Part shown: positions 8,755 to 18,301 of the stretch, one piece after another
Position numbering within the stretch: the first letter of the stretch is position 1
Layout: every line of letters starts with the position of its first letter
From: Halobacteriales archaeon QS_9_68_17
GTDB taxonomy: Archaea; Halobacteriota; Halobacteria; Halobacteriales; Natronoarchaeaceae
Assembly: GCA_003023565.1 (NCBI GenBank)
Contig: PXSA01000016.1
Span: 1 to 44,855 of the forward strand
DNA: 44,855 nt
Direction: 5' to 3'
The notes under the pieces: model-generated
What the model was told of the DNA's origin: nothing
Database searches by the model: none
The model's input: the letters and a program-made list of their open reading frames with translations, nothing else
Position numbers and translations under genes: made by a program

Positions 8755-10041
8755 TCACTCCTCGACGATGGCGGCTTCCAGCAGTTCGAGGGTGTGACGG
8801 ATGTCGTAGCCCGTCCCGTGTTCCATCTGCATGGCGCAGGTCGGACACTCCGTCATCCCGGTCTCGGCGTCGGCGTCTTCCATGTGCTCGAACATCTCCT
8901 CACCGATCTTCATAGACGTGTCGTAGTTCTCCTCTTTCCAGCCGTACGTCCCGCTGATGCCCGAACAGGAGTCGCCGACGTCGGTCGCCTCCACGCCGTC
9001 GATCCGGTCGGCCACCTCGACCGCCTGCCCTTCGAGGCCCTGATTGCGGGCGTGACACGGGGCGTGGTAGGCCAGGTCGGGGAAGGCGGCGTCGGCGTCG
9101 TCCAGCGCGCCGTCCAGGTCCTCGTGGATCCGCAGGTACTCGACGGCCTCGTACGTGTGGGCGGACAGGTCCTCGATGCCGTGGATGTCGAACAGCTCGG
9201 GGTACTCCTGTCTGAGCGACATCGAACAGGAGGTACAGGAGGCGACCACGTCCGCGCCGTCGCCGATGGCGGCGACGAACTCCTCGACGTTGGTTTCGGC
9301 GGCCCGGCGCGCGTCGTCCAACATCCCGTTCGCGAACATCGGCGTCCCCGAACACCGCTGTTTCGGCACCATGACCTCGTAGCCGAAGTGCTCGAAAACC
9401 CGGACCATCGCCTTGCCGACCTCCGGCGTGTTGTAGTTGGAGTAACAGCCGTGGAAGTAGGCGATCCGCTTGTCGGGGTTCGAGACCCCCGCGCCGCCGC
9501 GTTCCTCCCACCACTCGCGGAACGTCCGGGTAGCGAACTCCGGCATCTCGCGCTCGCTGGATATGCCGAGCACCTCCTCGCCCAGCCACGAGGTGACGCC
9601 GAGACCGGCCACGAAGTTCGCGAGGCGGGGGACTTTGCTCCCGAGGCTCGCGAAGAAGCGGTAGTTCGAGAGCATGCGGTTCCGGAGGTACTCCCGCGAC
9701 AGCGTGTCCATCTGCTCGTCGACGTACTCCCCGCGGGCCGTGTTGTGCATCTGGCTCAGCGGGACGTTCGACGGGCACGCGCCGTCGCAGCGCATGCAGT
9801 TCGAGCACTTCATCACGGAGTCGTCGATGTCCCGGTCCTCCTTGCGCTTGAGCCGCCACTGCTCCGGTCCCTGGAACTTCGGCCCGGGGAAGTCGTCGTC
9901 GACCGCCGCGACGGGGCAGTTCGTGTCGCAGGTGGAGCACTTGTAGCAGTCGTCGGAGCCGGGGCGGAGGTCCATCTCCGTCTCGTCGCCGAACACCTGT
10001 ACCGGTTCGAACTCGTCGTCCGGAGGTTCTGCGTCGCTCAT
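8755..10041 (-). CDS. glpC: Anaerobic glycerol-3-phosphate dehydrogenase subunit C
   Basis: A 428-residue iron-sulfur subunit. Two ferredoxin-type 4Fe-4S motifs lie near the N-terminus (CYKCSTCDTNCP and CSNCMRCDGACP), followed by two cysteine-rich CCG-type domains (GCYSNYNTPEVG with QRCSGTP; HAPCHARNQG with DSCSGISGTYG). GlpC passes electrons from the GlpA flavin to membrane quinone. The ATG overlaps the glpB stop as ATGA, and the stop lies 14 bp before the Cdc6-like gene. It is the third gene of glpABC. All expected cysteine clusters are present. Confidence 0.96.
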   Translation of the reverse strand: MSDAEPPDDEFEPVQVFGDETEMDLRPGSDDCYKCSTCDTNCPVAAVDDDFPGPKFQGPEQWRLKRKEDRDIDDSVMKCSNCMRCDGACPSNVPLSQMHNTARGEYVDEQMDTLSREYLRNRMLSNYRFFASLGSKVPRLANFVAGLGVTSWLGEEVLGISSEREMPEFATRTFREWWEERGGAGVSNPDKRIAYFHGCYSNYNTPEVGKAMVRVFEHFGYEVMVPKQRCSGTPMFANGMLDDARRAAETNVEEFVAAIGDGADVVASCTSCSMSLRQEYPELFDIHGIEDLSAHTYEAVEYLRIHEDLDGALDDADAAFPDLAYHAPCHARNQGLEGQAVEVADRIDGVEATDVGDSCSGISGTYGWKEENYDTSMKIGEEMFEHMEDADAETGMTECPTCAMQMEHGTGYDIRHTLELLEAAIVEE

Positions 10042-11342
10042 TGGGTATCACCGTGAATCGCCGTCTCGTCCGCCGCGCCGGCGGCCGCCGCGCCCGCCGC
10101 GTCGCCCGCGGCGTACCCCGTCGCGAGGGAGACGCCGCCGCCGGACTTCTCCGCCGCGAAGTCGTAGCCGCCGAGGGCGCTCCCGGCGGCCCGGAGGTTC
10201 TCGTAGTCGATGCTCCCGTCCGCCGAGAGCGGGCGGAGGTCCCGGTCGACGTCGACGCCGAAGCGCGCGAAGGCGTGGTCGCCGAACGCGTCCTCCTCGA
10301 ACCAGTCGTAGCGGTCCGCGGGGTGTGGAACGTGGCAGTCGATGACGGCCTCGCGCACGCCCTCCCGGTCGGAGTCGATCCCCTTGCCGACGAGACCGCC
10401 CGTCGCGAGGACGAACTGGTCGGCGTGATAGGGGACCTTCCGGCGACCCCGGTCGACGTACACCGCCCGCACGCGGTCGCCGTCTCCCTCCACGTCTACC
10501 GCCGGATTGCCGGACTCCACGCGGACGCCCGCCTCCGCTAACGCCTCGTAGAGGCGGTCCTCCAGGCGGAGGCCGGGGAGGCTCGGCGGCCCCATCGGCA
10601 CCTCGAACACGTCCGCGCCGAGGTCCGCGCCGAGGTCCGCCCGGACGCCCGCCGGGTCGTCGTCGCCGAGGACGGCGGGGAAGCCGACGCGCTCCTCGTC
10701 GCCGAGGTGCGCTTTCACCGCCTCCGCGAGCGCCGTTCGCGCGGGCGTCCCGTCGAGGTCCTCGTCCCGGTCGAGCGCGTGCGCGTACCGCGTCACCTTG
10801 GCGTCGGCGCGGAAGTCGCCGGGGAACCGGACCGTGACGCCGCGCGCGTCGAACGGGACGCCGGCCGCGTCGAGGTGGCTCGCGGCCATCGGCGCGTCGA
10901 AGTCCGTCAGCGCCTCGAACCCGACGAGCAGGGCGTCCCGCCTGTCGCTGGCGAGGCCGGCGGCGGCCGAGGCCGGGTAGCGCGCCGTCGGCTTCACCGT
11001 CCCGCCGTGGGTCGGCACGAGGGCGTTCCTGTCCGTGTGGCTCCCGCGGTACGTGTCGCCGACCGCGTCGTCGAACAGCGCGAACCCCTCGCGGACGGCC
11101 GCCGCCCCGACGCGCTCGTAGGGGTGGCCCTCCGGGAGGTCGCCTATCGCGTCGAACGGGTCGACGAGCGGTCCCTCGCCGTCGGGCGTGTAGCCAAGCG
11201 CGTCGACGAGGCCGCTCGCGGACCGGAGCGTGCTCTGCTTGTGCGATATCAGCCGCACGTCGGCCCGGTCGCTGGCGGCGAGCGCGGCCGCGACGCCGGC
11301 GACGCCGCCGCCGACCACGAGCACGTCGTCGCTAATCGCCAC
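10038..11342 (-). CDS. glpB: Glycerol-3-phosphate dehydrogenase subunit GlpB
   Basis: A 434-residue FAD/NAD-binding flavoprotein with the Rossmann fingerprint [19 protein letters not shown] at its N-terminus and a second FAD segment near the C-terminus ([20 protein letters not shown]). GlpB works with GlpA and GlpC to oxidise glycerol-3-phosphate to dihydroxyacetone phosphate. I choose GTG 11342, which overlaps the glpA stop by 11 bp and places the dinucleotide fold right at the start. The longer frame beginning at 11384 would add 14 non-homologous residues from inside glpA. It overlaps glpC by 4 bp, which suggests translational coupling. Confidence 0.93.
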   Translation of the reverse strand: MAISDDVLVVGGGVAGVAAALAASDRADVRLISHKQSTLRSASGLVDALGYTPDGEGPLVDPFDAIGDLPEGHPYERVGAAAVREGFALFDDAVGDTYRGSHTDRNALVPTHGGTVKPTARYPASAAAGLASDRRDALLVGFEALTDFDAPMAASHLDAAGVPFDARGVTVRFPGDFRADAKVTRYAHALDRDEDLDGTPARTALAEAVKAHLGDEERVGFPAVLGDDDPAGVRADLGADLGADVFEVPMGPPSLPGLRLEDRLYEALAEAGVRVESGNPAVDVEGDGDRVRAVYVDRGRRKVPYHADQFVLATGGLVGKGIDSDREGVREAVIDCHVPHPADRYDWFEEDAFGDHAFARFGVDVDRDLRPLSADGSIDYENLRAAGSALGGYDFAAEKSGGGVSLATGYAAGDAAGAAAAGAADETAIHGDTQ

Positions 11343-13116
11343 GGTCGCCCCCGTCGGTCGCCACGCCGCGTTCCCCGTCCGCACCGGCGGGCGCGTCGCT
11401 CCCGTCGTCGAAGGCGGCGTAGTCGACGCTGCCGGTCGCGGCGGGGTCGGCGTCGCGGTTCATCGTCGTCGCGTGGAGGGCGTAGTTGAGCATCGCCTGC
11501 GAGAGCTGTTCGCCCCAGAGCGCGTGGCGCTCGCCCTTCCAGCGCTCCTGGTACAGTTCGTCCAGCGCCTCGTGGACTGTCGGCTCGTCGTACTCGGGGT
11601 GCAGTTCCGACGCCATCCGGTGACAGCAGAACCCGCCCTGACAGTTGCCCATCGACGCGCGGGTGCGGATGCGGACGGCGTTGAGGTCGGTCCCGGACTG
11701 CTCGATGGCGTCCTGTACCTCCGCGCGCGTGACGGCCTCGCAGTCGCAGACCACCGGGTTCGGGTCGACGGAAGAGAGCACGTCCTCGGTGCGGGAGCCG
11801 AGGCGGTTCGCGCTCCGGCGAGCGATCGGCGAGCGCAGGCCGAAGCGGTCCATCCCCTCGTCCAGCACGTTCGCGTCCTCGCTGCCGGGGAGCGGCACGT
11901 CCGCGGTGCGACACTCCGCGGAGACGCCGAGCTGGTCGCAGACGTGGTCGCTGATCTCCTCGGCCATCATCCGGTAGGTGGTGAACTTCCCGCCGACGAT
12001 AGAGGTCATCCCGTCGAGGTCGTCGCGCTCCTCGTGGTCCAGCAGGAAGTAGTCCCGCGTGATGTCCGTGGGGTCGTCGCTGCCGACCTCGGGCGGTTCG
12101 TACAGCGGCCTGACGCCCCAGAACGACCGGATGGTGCGGGCCTCGTCGAGGATCGGGACGAGCTCTTTCAGCGTGTCTATCATCAGGTCGACCTCCCACT
12201 GCTTCTCGGGGTAGTCCTCGGGGTCGTCGACCTCCACGTCGGTCGTGCCGAGGATCGCCGTCGTCTCGTGCGGGACGACGATGTCGGCGTCGCCTTTCGG
12301 CCGGCACCGGTTGACGACGGTGTCGACCTGCCGGCAGTTCATGACCGTCATCACGCCCTTCGACGGGCGCACCTCGATGTCGACGCCGGCCATGTCGCCG
12401 ATGCGTCCCGCCCACGCGCCCGTCGCGTTGACGACGTAGTCGGCCCGGAGTTCCTCGGTCGACCCGACCTTCCGGTGTTCGCGCCTGCTCGGGCCGCCGT
12501 CAGTTCGATCCCCTCGTGACGAGCCTCGCTCCGCGTCGCTCTGTGGGACGCTCTCGTGACGCACTTTCACGCCGGTCACGCGGTCTTCGTCGCCCAGCAG
12601 GTCGATCACTTCCGCGTGCGTCTCGATGCGTGCCCCGTGGTTCTCGGCGCTGACGGCGTTGGCGACACAGAGCCGGAACGGGTCGATCGCGCCGTCGGGG
12701 ACCCGGATCGCCCGCTCGACGTCCTTCGCGAGGTACGGTTCCACCTCGCGGGCCTCCTCGGCGGTGAGCTCCTCGGCCGGGATGTCGCACTCCCGACACC
12801 CTTCCAGTTTCTCCCGGAAGTACTCGTCCGAGTCCTCGGGCCGCTGGACGAAGAGCCCGCCCGTCTCCTCGACGCAGTGGCTCGCGATGTCCCGGAGCAC
12901 GTAGTTCTCCTCCATACACTCCTCCGCGCTGGCCTGGTCGGAGACAGCGTACCGTCCGCCGCTGTGGAGCAGGCCGTGCATCCGTCCGGTCGTGCCGTGC
13001 GTGAGGTTCCCTTGCTCGACGAGGGCGACCTCGACGCCGCGCATCGCGAGGTCGCGAGCGATACCGGTGCCGGTCGACCCCCCGCCGATCACCAGTACCT
13101 CGGTCGTGTGAGTCAT
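11332..13116 (-). CDS. glpA: Glycerol-3-phosphate dehydrogenase subunit A
   Basis: A 594-residue catalytic flavoprotein. The N-terminal FAD fold is [18 protein letters not shown], and the glpD/glpA substrate-region signature [17 protein letters not shown] follows. The C-terminal part carries a BFD-like [2Fe-2S] domain with cysteines in VVCDCEAV and GNCQGGFCC. An unusual hydrophilic stretch of about 30 residues, rich in Ser, Arg, Gly and Asp, sits between KVRHES and [13 protein letters not shown] (near 12450-12560). I start at ATG 13116, directly before the Rossmann strand; ten extra upstream residues are possible. A TATA-like stretch around 13142-13156 fits a near-leaderless transcript. First gene of glpABC, divergent from glpK. 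Confidence 0.96.
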   Translation of the reverse strand: MTHTTEVLVIGGGSTGTGIARDLAMRGVEVALVEQGNLTHGTTGRMHGLLHSGGRYAVSDQASAEECMEENYVLRDIASHCVEETGGLFVQRPEDSDEYFREKLEGCRECDIPAEELTAEEAREVEPYLAKDVERAIRVPDGAIDPFRLCVANAVSAENHGARIETHAEVIDLLGDEDRVTGVKVRHESVPQSDAERGSSRGDRTDGGPSRREHRKVGSTEELRADYVVNATGAWAGRIGDMAGVDIEVRPSKGVMTVMNCRQVDTVVNRCRPKGDADIVVPHETTAILGTTDVEVDDPEDYPEKQWEVDLMIDTLKELVPILDEARTIRSFWGVRPLYEPPEVGSDDPTDITRDYFLLDHEERDDLDGMTSIVGGKFTTYRMMAEEISDHVCDQLGVSAECRTADVPLPGSEDANVLDEGMDRFGLRSPIARRSANRLGSRTEDVLSSVDPNPVVCDCEAVTRAEVQDAIEQSGTDLNAVRIRTRASMGNCQGGFCCHRMASELHPEYDEPTVHEALDELYQERWKGERHALWGEQLSQAMLNYALHATTMNRDADPAATGSVDYAAFDDGSDAPAGADGERGVATDGGDRGD

Positions 13117-13182
13117 CCGTTCGATCGAAGGTTGCGACGCTCCCACTTTACTTTACCGCCATCAGGGGATAACGAGTAAACT

Positions 13183-13230
13183 CCCTATTCTACCGCGTAT
13201 CTGAAACTATCAGGTCCCCCTATTCTCCCG
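13183..13230. promoter_or_regulatory. Paired direct repeats between glpA and glpK
   Basis: CCCTATTCT followed by one base and CCG occurs at 13183-13195 and again at 13218-13230, 35 bp apart. They lie in the 245-bp divergent promoter region and the second overlaps the palindrome at 13225-13240. They could be regulator half-sites serving both operons; this is inference from position. Confidence 0.4.
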
Positions 13231-13240
13231 TAAACGGGAG
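13225..13240. promoter_or_regulatory. Palindrome upstream of glpK promoter, possible operator
   Basis: CTCCCGTAAACGGGAG is a perfect inverted repeat with 7-bp arms and a 2-bp centre. It ends 12 bp before the glpK TATA-like box, a usual place for an archaeal activator or a repressor overlapping the BRE. The cognate protein is unknown; GlpR-like DeoR regulators control glycerol or sugar genes in Haloferax. Confidence 0.5.
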
Positions 13241-13252
13241 TGTCAGGGAAAG

Positions 13253-13261
13253 TTTTATAAT
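13253..13261 (+). promoter_or_regulatory. TATA-like box of glpK
   Basis: TTTTATAAT, the clearest TATA element in the region. It predicts transcription start near 13284 and hence a leader of about 75 nt before the glpK ATG. A GGTGAT motif at 13350-13355, complementary to the 16S rRNA 3' end, lies 5 nt before the ATG, so glpK is probably translated from a Shine-Dalgarno site, unlike its leaderless neighbours. Confidence 0.6.
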
Positions 13262-13360
13262 GAAAGTGCTTACTGTTTATCAGTAGAGCGGCACTGCACG
13301 TAAAGACAGTGCGGGGCCGTACGTCCGGCAACGGCCGGCGCTAACCACTGGTGATACCAA

Positions 13361-14902
13361 ATGACGAACGACACATACGTAGGGGCGGTCGATCAGGGGA
13401 CGACCGGGACCCGCTTCATGGTCTTCGACCACAGCGGACAGGTCGTCGCGAACGCGTACGAGAAACACGAACAGATCTACCCGGAACCCGGCTGGGTCGA
13501 GCACGACCCGATGGAGATCTGGGAGAACACGAAGCAAGTCGTGGACAGCGCCCTCGACGAGGCCGGCCTCGGGGCCGACCAACTCGAGGCGCTCGGCATC
13601 ACGAACCAGCGCGAGACGACGCTGCTCTGGGACCCGGAGACGGGCAAGCCGGTCCACAACGCCATCGTCTGGCAGGACCGGCGGACCACCGACCGCGTCG
13701 AAGAACTCGAGGAGCAGGGCGACGTCGAGGAGATCCGAGAGAAGACCGGACTGGAGGCCGACGCGTACTTCTCGGCGACGAAGGCCGAGTGGCTGCTGGA
13801 GAACGCCGACCCGGTCAAGATGGAGCGCTCCCGGCCCGAGGACCTCGAAGACCGCGCCGAGAAGGGCGAGATCCTCTTCGGGACCATCGACACGTGGCTG
13901 ATCCACAACCTGACGGGGAACCACATCACGGAAGTGACCAACGCGTCGCGGACGATGCTGTACAACATCCGCGACCTGGAGTGGGACGACGACCTCCTCC
14001 GCGAGTTCGGCGTCCCTCGCGCGATGCTTCCCGAGGTGCGCCCGTCCAGCGACGACGAGTACTACGGGCACACCGACCCGGACGGCTTCCTCGGAGCGGA
14101 GATCCCCGTCGCCGGCGCGCTCGGCGACCAGCAGGCCGCGCTGTTCGGCCAGACCTGCTTCGACGAAGGCGACGCGAAGAACACCTACGGGACGGGGTCG
14201 TTCTTCCTGATGAACACCGGCAACGAGGCCGTCGAGAGCGACCACGGCCTCCTGACGACGATCGGCTTCCAGCGCTCCGGCGAACCCGTCCAGTACGCGC
14301 TGGAGGGCGCGATCTTCGTCACCGGCGCGGCCATCGAGTGGCTGGAAGACGTCGACCTCATCGACGACGCCGCCGAGACGGCGTCGCTCGCGCGCAGCGT
14401 CGATTCGACGGACGGCGTCTACATGGTCCCCGCGTTCACCGGGCTGGGAGCGCCCCACTGGGACCAGCGCGCCCGCGGTACCATCGTCGGGATGACCCGC
14501 GGCACGCGCAAGGAGCACATCGTGCGGGCGACGCTGGAGAGCATCGCCTACCAGACCCGCGACGTCGCCGAGGCGATGGAGGCGGACTCCGGCATCGACA
14601 TGGGCCAGCTACGGGTCGACGGCGGCGCGGTCAAGAACAACTTCCTCTGCCAGTTACAGGCGGACATCATCGACACCGGCATCGTCCGCCCGGAGGTCGA
14701 CGAGACGACGGCGCTCGGCTCCGCGTACGCCGCGGGGCTGGCGACCGGCTACTGGGACTCCGTCGACGAACTCCGCGACAACTGGCAGGTCGACCGCGAG
14801 TTCGACTCGGAGATGGAGAACGAGACGGCCGACGAGATGTACAGCCGCTGGGACGACGCCATCGAACAGGCCAGCGACTGGGCACGGGACGGGGGTGGGT
14901 GA
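13361..14902 (+). CDS. glpK: Glycerol kinase
   Basis: A 513-residue FGGY-family kinase that phosphorylates glycerol to sn-glycerol-3-phosphate, the substrate of GlpABC. Family features are the N-terminal phosphate-binding AVDQGTTGTRFMVFDHSG, the substrate segment ITNQRETTLLWD, the FGGY signature region around YGTGSFFLMNTG, and the C-terminal adenosine motif RVDGGAVKNNFLCQLQAD. The length is usual for bacterial and haloarchaeal GlpK. A GGTGAT Shine-Dalgarno motif decides the ATG at 13361. The downstream glpX-type gene begins within a few bases of the stop, so the two form an operon divergent from glpABC. Confidence 0.98.
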   Translation: MTNDTYVGAVDQGTTGTRFMVFDHSGQVVANAYEKHEQIYPEPGWVEHDPMEIWENTKQVVDSALDEAGLGADQLEALGITNQRETTLLWDPETGKPVHNAIVWQDRRTTDRVEELEEQGDVEEIREKTGLEADAYFSATKAEWLLENADPVKMERSRPEDLEDRAEKGEILFGTIDTWLIHNLTGNHITEVTNASRTMLYNIRDLEWDDDLLREFGVPRAMLPEVRPSSDDEYYGHTDPDGFLGAEIPVAGALGDQQAALFGQTCFDEGDAKNTYGTGSFFLMNTGNEAVESDHGLLTTIGFQRSGEPVQYALEGAIFVTGAAIEWLEDVDLIDDAAETASLARSVDSTDGVYMVPAFTGLGAPHWDQRARGTIVGMTRGTRKEHIVRATLESIAYQTRDVAEAMEADSGIDMGQLRVDGGAVKNNFLCQLQADIIDTGIVRPEVDETTALGSAYAAGLATGYWDSVDELRDNWQVDREFDSEMENETADEMYSRWDDAIEQASDWARDGGG

Positions 14903-14904
14903 CC

Positions 14905-16044
14905 GTGGCGATCGAGATCTGGGGCGGCATCACCGTATCGCTGATCATCGCCGCCTTCGCGGGCGGCGCGTTCGGCGCGGCGCTGGGTGCGCTCCCGGCG
15001 TTCATCTTCACCGGCTTCATGGTGGTCGCCGGCGAGGCCGGGAACCTCGTCGCCGGCGAACTCGCCGAGAGCGGCGCTATCGAGGAGGCCGTCGGCACCG
15101 GCGTCACCGGGTCCGTCGCGTTCGGTCCGGTGTTCGGCCCGCACGTCGCCTTCGCGGGCGGCGCGGCCGCGGCCGCCTACGCCGCGAAGAAGGGGTACAT
15201 GGACACCGGCTTCGACTACCACGAGGCCAAGAACATCACGTTCGCACTCGGCACCAAGCCCGACGTGCTGATCGTCGGCGGCGCGTTCGGTATCCTCGGC
15301 ATGGCGATCCGCCAGGTGTCCGCCGGGTTCGGCATGCCCTGGGACCCGATCGCGATGGGCGTCGTGCTCTCGGCGCTGTTTCACCGCCTCATTCTGGGGT
15401 ACAGCCTCATCGGCGAGGCTCGCAAGGGCCTGCTGAACATGCGGCCGTTCGAGAACGAGGAGATGCGGACGGCGACCGCCGCCGGCGGCGCGGCCGCCAA
15501 CGGTCCCGAGAGCGCCACCGACGGCGGCGCGGTGCAGGCCGACCGCCTGCTCGTCGAGCCGTGGCTCCCCCACCAGTATAAGTGGGTCAACGTCGCGGTA
15601 CTCGGTCTGGTGACGGGTATTCTGGGCGGCTACACCGCGATCATGACCGGGAGCCCGTTCCTGGCGTTCGGTATCAGCGCCGCGTCGCTCGTCTTCCTGA
15701 ACTGCGGCGTCGAGCAGATCCCCGTCACACACCACATGACGCTCACGTCGAGTACGGTCGCGCTCGCCGCGTTCGCGGAATCGGGCGACGAAACGTACAT
15801 CGCGACGGCGTTCGACGGCGGCGCAGCGATCGTCGGCGGATCGGCCGAACTGGCGCTGGTACTCGCCGCGATCATGGGTATCATCTGCGCGCTGTTCGGC
15901 GAACTCTTCCAGCGGGTATTCTACGCGCACGGCGACACCCACTGGGACCCGCCGGCGGCGGCGATCGTGTTCGGGACGTTCGTCATCGCAGTGCTGTACT
16001 TCGCGGGCGTCCTGCCGACGACCGTTTGGGTCCCGATCCCGTAG
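14905..16044 (+). CDS. glpX: GlpX-type haloarchaeal membrane protein, putative glycerol facilitator
   Basis: A 379-residue polytopic membrane protein with Gly/Ala-rich helices throughout (for example IAAFAGGAFGAALGALPAF, VLIVGGAFGILGMAI) and a central hydrophilic linker of about 50 residues. In Haloferax, glpK is followed by a haloarchaea-specific membrane gene called glpX, proposed to be a glycerol facilitator; position and character match here. It is unrelated to bacterial GlpX fructose bisphosphatase or to aquaporin-type GlpF. The start may be GTG 14905 or GTG 14899, the latter overlapping the glpK stop as GTGA. The transport role is inferred from operon context only. Confidence 0.75.
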   Translation: MAIEIWGGITVSLIIAAFAGGAFGAALGALPAFIFTGFMVVAGEAGNLVAGELAESGAIEEAVGTGVTGSVAFGPVFGPHVAFAGGAAAAAYAAKKGYMDTGFDYHEAKNITFALGTKPDVLIVGGAFGILGMAIRQVSAGFGMPWDPIAMGVVLSALFHRLILGYSLIGEARKGLLNMRPFENEEMRTATAAGGAAANGPESATDGGAVQADRLLVEPWLPHQYKWVNVAVLGLVTGILGGYTAIMTGSPFLAFGISAASLVFLNCGVEQIPVTHHMTLTSSTVALAAFAESGDETYIATAFDGGAAIVGGSAELALVLAAIMGIICALFGELFQRVFYAHGDTHWDPPAAAIVFGTFVIAVLYFAGVLPTTVWVPIP

Positions 16045-16107
16045 CGGTCGTTTGGCGTCCGACTCTCTTTTGACGAGGTTAAGTGGCTCCCTCCGCGAGT
16101 GCCGAGT

Positions 16108-16782
16108 ATGGATGCACCCCCGCTCGCGCTGGATATCGACGGGACGCTGACCAGGCCGGACGGCGGTATCGACCCCCGGACGTTCGACGCGATCAGGGAC
16201 TGGCCCGCGGACGTGGTCGTCGCCACGGGGAAGTCGTTCCCCTACCCGGTCGCGCTCTGTCAGTTCGTCGGCGTCGAGGAGCGAGTGATCGCGGAGAACG
16301 GCGGCGTCGTCTGCACCCGCGACGATGTGTCGGTGGGGGGCGACCGCGAGGCCGCGCGGGCGGTCGCCGAGGAGTTCGTCGCGCTCGGCCACGACCTCGG
16401 CTGGGGCGACGCCGACCTGATCAACCGCTGGCGCGAGACGGAGATAGCGGTCCGGCGGACCGCGCCGCTGGACCCGCTCGAAGAACTCGCCGCCGACCAC
16501 GGCCTCACCGTCGTCGACACCGGCTACGCCTACCACGTGAAGTCGCCGGACGTGAGCAAGGGCGCGGGGCTAGAGGCCATCTGCGACCTCCTCGGGCACG
16601 ACCCCGCCGACTTCGTCGCGGTGGGCGACAGCGAGAACGACGTCTCGACGTTCGCGACGGTCGGCCGGAGTTTCGCCGTCGCGAACGCGGACCATGCGGC
16701 GCGAACCGCGGCCGACGAGACCACGGAGGGGGCGCACGCTGAGGGCTTCCTCGAAGCGATAGACGTGGTCCGAGGGGAGTAA
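16108..16782 (+). CDS. Phosphoglycolate phosphatase, archaeal type (HAD subfamily IIB)
   Basis: A 224-residue HAD hydrolase. Motif I is LALDIDGTLT (nucleophile and general acid Asp residues), motif II is VVVATGKSF, and motif IV is VAVGDSENDVSTF near residues 170-182, with the small cap domain between. It matches the TA0175-like archaeal phosphoglycolate phosphatases, which remove 2-phosphoglycolate; other sugar-phosphate substrates are possible. A GTG three codons upstream is in frame, but ATG 16108 is preferred because GTTAAG lies about 30 bp before it. It follows the glycerol operon by 63 bp but has its own promoter-like element. Confidence 0.85.
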   Translation: MDAPPLALDIDGTLTRPDGGIDPRTFDAIRDWPADVVVATGKSFPYPVALCQFVGVEERVIAENGGVVCTRDDVSVGGDREAARAVAEEFVALGHDLGWGDADLINRWRETEIAVRRTAPLDPLEELAADHGLTVVDTGYAYHVKSPDVSKGAGLEAICDLLGHDPADFVAVGDSENDVSTFATVGRSFAVANADHAARTAADETTEGAHAEGFLEAIDVVRGE

Positions 16783-16844
16783 CGCGACGGGTCCGCCTCG
16801 ACCGACCCGCCCAGTCGCTCGCGTGACCGGAGAACCGACCCGCG

Positions 16845-17057
16845 TCAGGGCAAGCTGATCCCGTGACGCGAGAGGTACTCACTGGCCGCTTTGATCTCGA
16901 CGGGGCTGCCGATGATCCGGTAGCGGTCGTCCTCTCGGTGTATGGATACGACGAAGCGCTCGCGGAGGTCGTCTTTGATGCTTTCGGACCGCCCGTCTAG
17001 GTCGTCGCACGGGAGGACGATCTGCGTACTGTCACGCAGTCTGGACGGGTCGGGCAT
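16845..17057 (-). CDS. Small conserved haloarchaeal protein (VNG_1110C-like)
   Basis: A 70-residue soluble acidic protein. The C-terminal segment YRIIGSPVEIKAASEYLSRH resembles the end of the VNG_1110C family of haloarchaeal small proteins as I remember it; no function is known. No cysteines or membrane segments. A TATA-like TATTAA at 17088-17093 lies about 33 bp before the ATG, supporting expression as a separate transcript divergent from the GTPase gene. Confidence 0.7.
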   Translation of the reverse strand: MPDPSRLRDSTQIVLPCDDLDGRSESIKDDLRERFVVSIHREDDRYRIIGSPVEIKAASEYLSRHGISLP

Positions 17058-17191
17058 CGTCTAGTGCTTGGGAACGCTGGGTCGCGTATTAACGTATCGA
17101 AGTTTCCTCTCGAAGGGATCCGACACAGCGGTTCCGTCCGGACCGTGGCGGAAGGAAGGCTTTTTCGGCGTCCGTGGCCGACTCACTCCCA

Positions 17192-18301
17192 ATGGGGCTC
17201 GAAGAGGAGATCGAGGAACTCGAGGAGGAAATCGCCAACACTCCCTACAACAAGTCCACCGAGGCCCATATCGGTCGGCTGAAGTCGAAGCTCGCGGAGA
17301 AAAAAGAGAAGCTACGGAACCAGTCCTCCGCCGGCGGCGGCACCGGCTACCACGTCGAGAAGCACGGCGACGCCACCGTCGCCCTCGTCGGGTTCCCCAG
17401 CGTCGGCAAGTCGACGCTTTTGAACGCCATGACTAACGCCGACAGCGAAGTCGGCTCCTACGAGTTCACGACGCTGGACGTCAACCCCGGGATGCTGGAG
17501 CACAACGGCGCGAACATCCAGATGCTCGACGTCCCCGGCCTCATCGAGGGTGCCGCGAGCGGTCGCGGCGGCGGTCAGGAGGTGCTGTCGGTCGTCCGCG
17601 CCGCCGACCTCGTGGTTTTCGTCCTCTCGGCCTTCGAGATCGACCAGTACGATCGGCTCCGCGAGGAACTGTACAAGAACAAGATCCGCCTCGACCAGGA
17701 GCCCCCGCGCGTCTCGGTCAACAAGAAGGGGAAGGGAGGCCTGAAGGTCAACGCCAGCGTCGACCTTGACGTCTCGGAGGACGTGATCACGGAGGTCCTC
17801 CGCGAGCAGGGGTATATCAACGCCGACGTCGCCATCGGCGAGAAGATGGGCGTCGACCGGCTCATCGACGGCGTGATGGACAACCGGATCTATCTGCCCT
17901 CCGTCGTCACGGTCAACAAGGCCGACCTCATCGACCCCGACTACCTCGAAACGGTCAGCGAGAACCTCCGGGCGCACGACATCGACCCCGACGAGGCCGT
18001 CTTCATCAGCGCGGCGGAGGAGAAGGGCCTCGACGCGCTGGCCGGTCGGGTCTGGGCGGAACTCGGTCTGATGCGCATCTACATGGACAAGCCCGGCCGC
18101 GGCGTCGACTACGAGGAGCCGCTCGTGCTCGAAGAGGACTCCACCATCGAGGACGCCTGCCACAAGCTCGGCGGCGAGTTCGAGGAGCGGTTCCGCTTCG
18201 CACGCGTCAGCGGGCCGAGCGCCAAACACGACGAACAGCAGGTCGGGCTGGACCACGAACTCGCCGACGAGGACGTGCTCCGTATCACGACCCGGAAATG
18301 A
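17192..18301 (+). CDS. DRG/OBG-type GTPase with TGS domain
   Basis: A 369-residue GTPase of the archaeal/eukaryotic DRG group, linked to ribosomes and translation. It begins with a charged helical region (EEEIEELEEEIANTP), then has G1 GFPSVGKSTLLNAM, G3 DVPGLIEGA, G4 NKADL and a SAAEEKG G5-like motif. A C-terminal TGS domain follows (MRIYMDKPGRGVDYEEP to the end). I start at ATG 17192, six codons inside the longest frame, because the coiled-coil begins there and a T-rich promoter element is about 27 bp upstream. The next gene overlaps the stop as ATGA. Confidence 0.93.
   Translation: MGLEEEIEELEEEIANTPYNKSTEAHIGRLKSKLAEKKEKLRNQSSAGGGTGYHVEKHGDATVALVGFPSVGKSTLLNAMTNADSEVGSYEFTTLDVNPGMLEHNGANIQMLDVPGLIEGAASGRGGGQEVLSVVRAADLVVFVLSAFEIDQYDRLREELYKNKIRLDQEPPRVSVNKKGKGGLKVNASVDLDVSEDVITEVLREQGYINADVAIGEKMGVDRLIDGVMDNRIYLPSVVTVNKADLIDPDYLETVSENLRAHDIDPDEAVFISAAEEKGLDALAGRVWAELGLMRIYMDKPGRGVDYEEPLVLEEDSTIEDACHKLGGEFEERFRFARVSGPSAKHDEQQVGLDHELADEDVLRITTRK

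Noticed and set aside
13351-16044. Apparent fusion of glpK region and the membrane protein
   Set aside because: The first 518 codons are glpK read out of frame; only the part from about 14899 is real.
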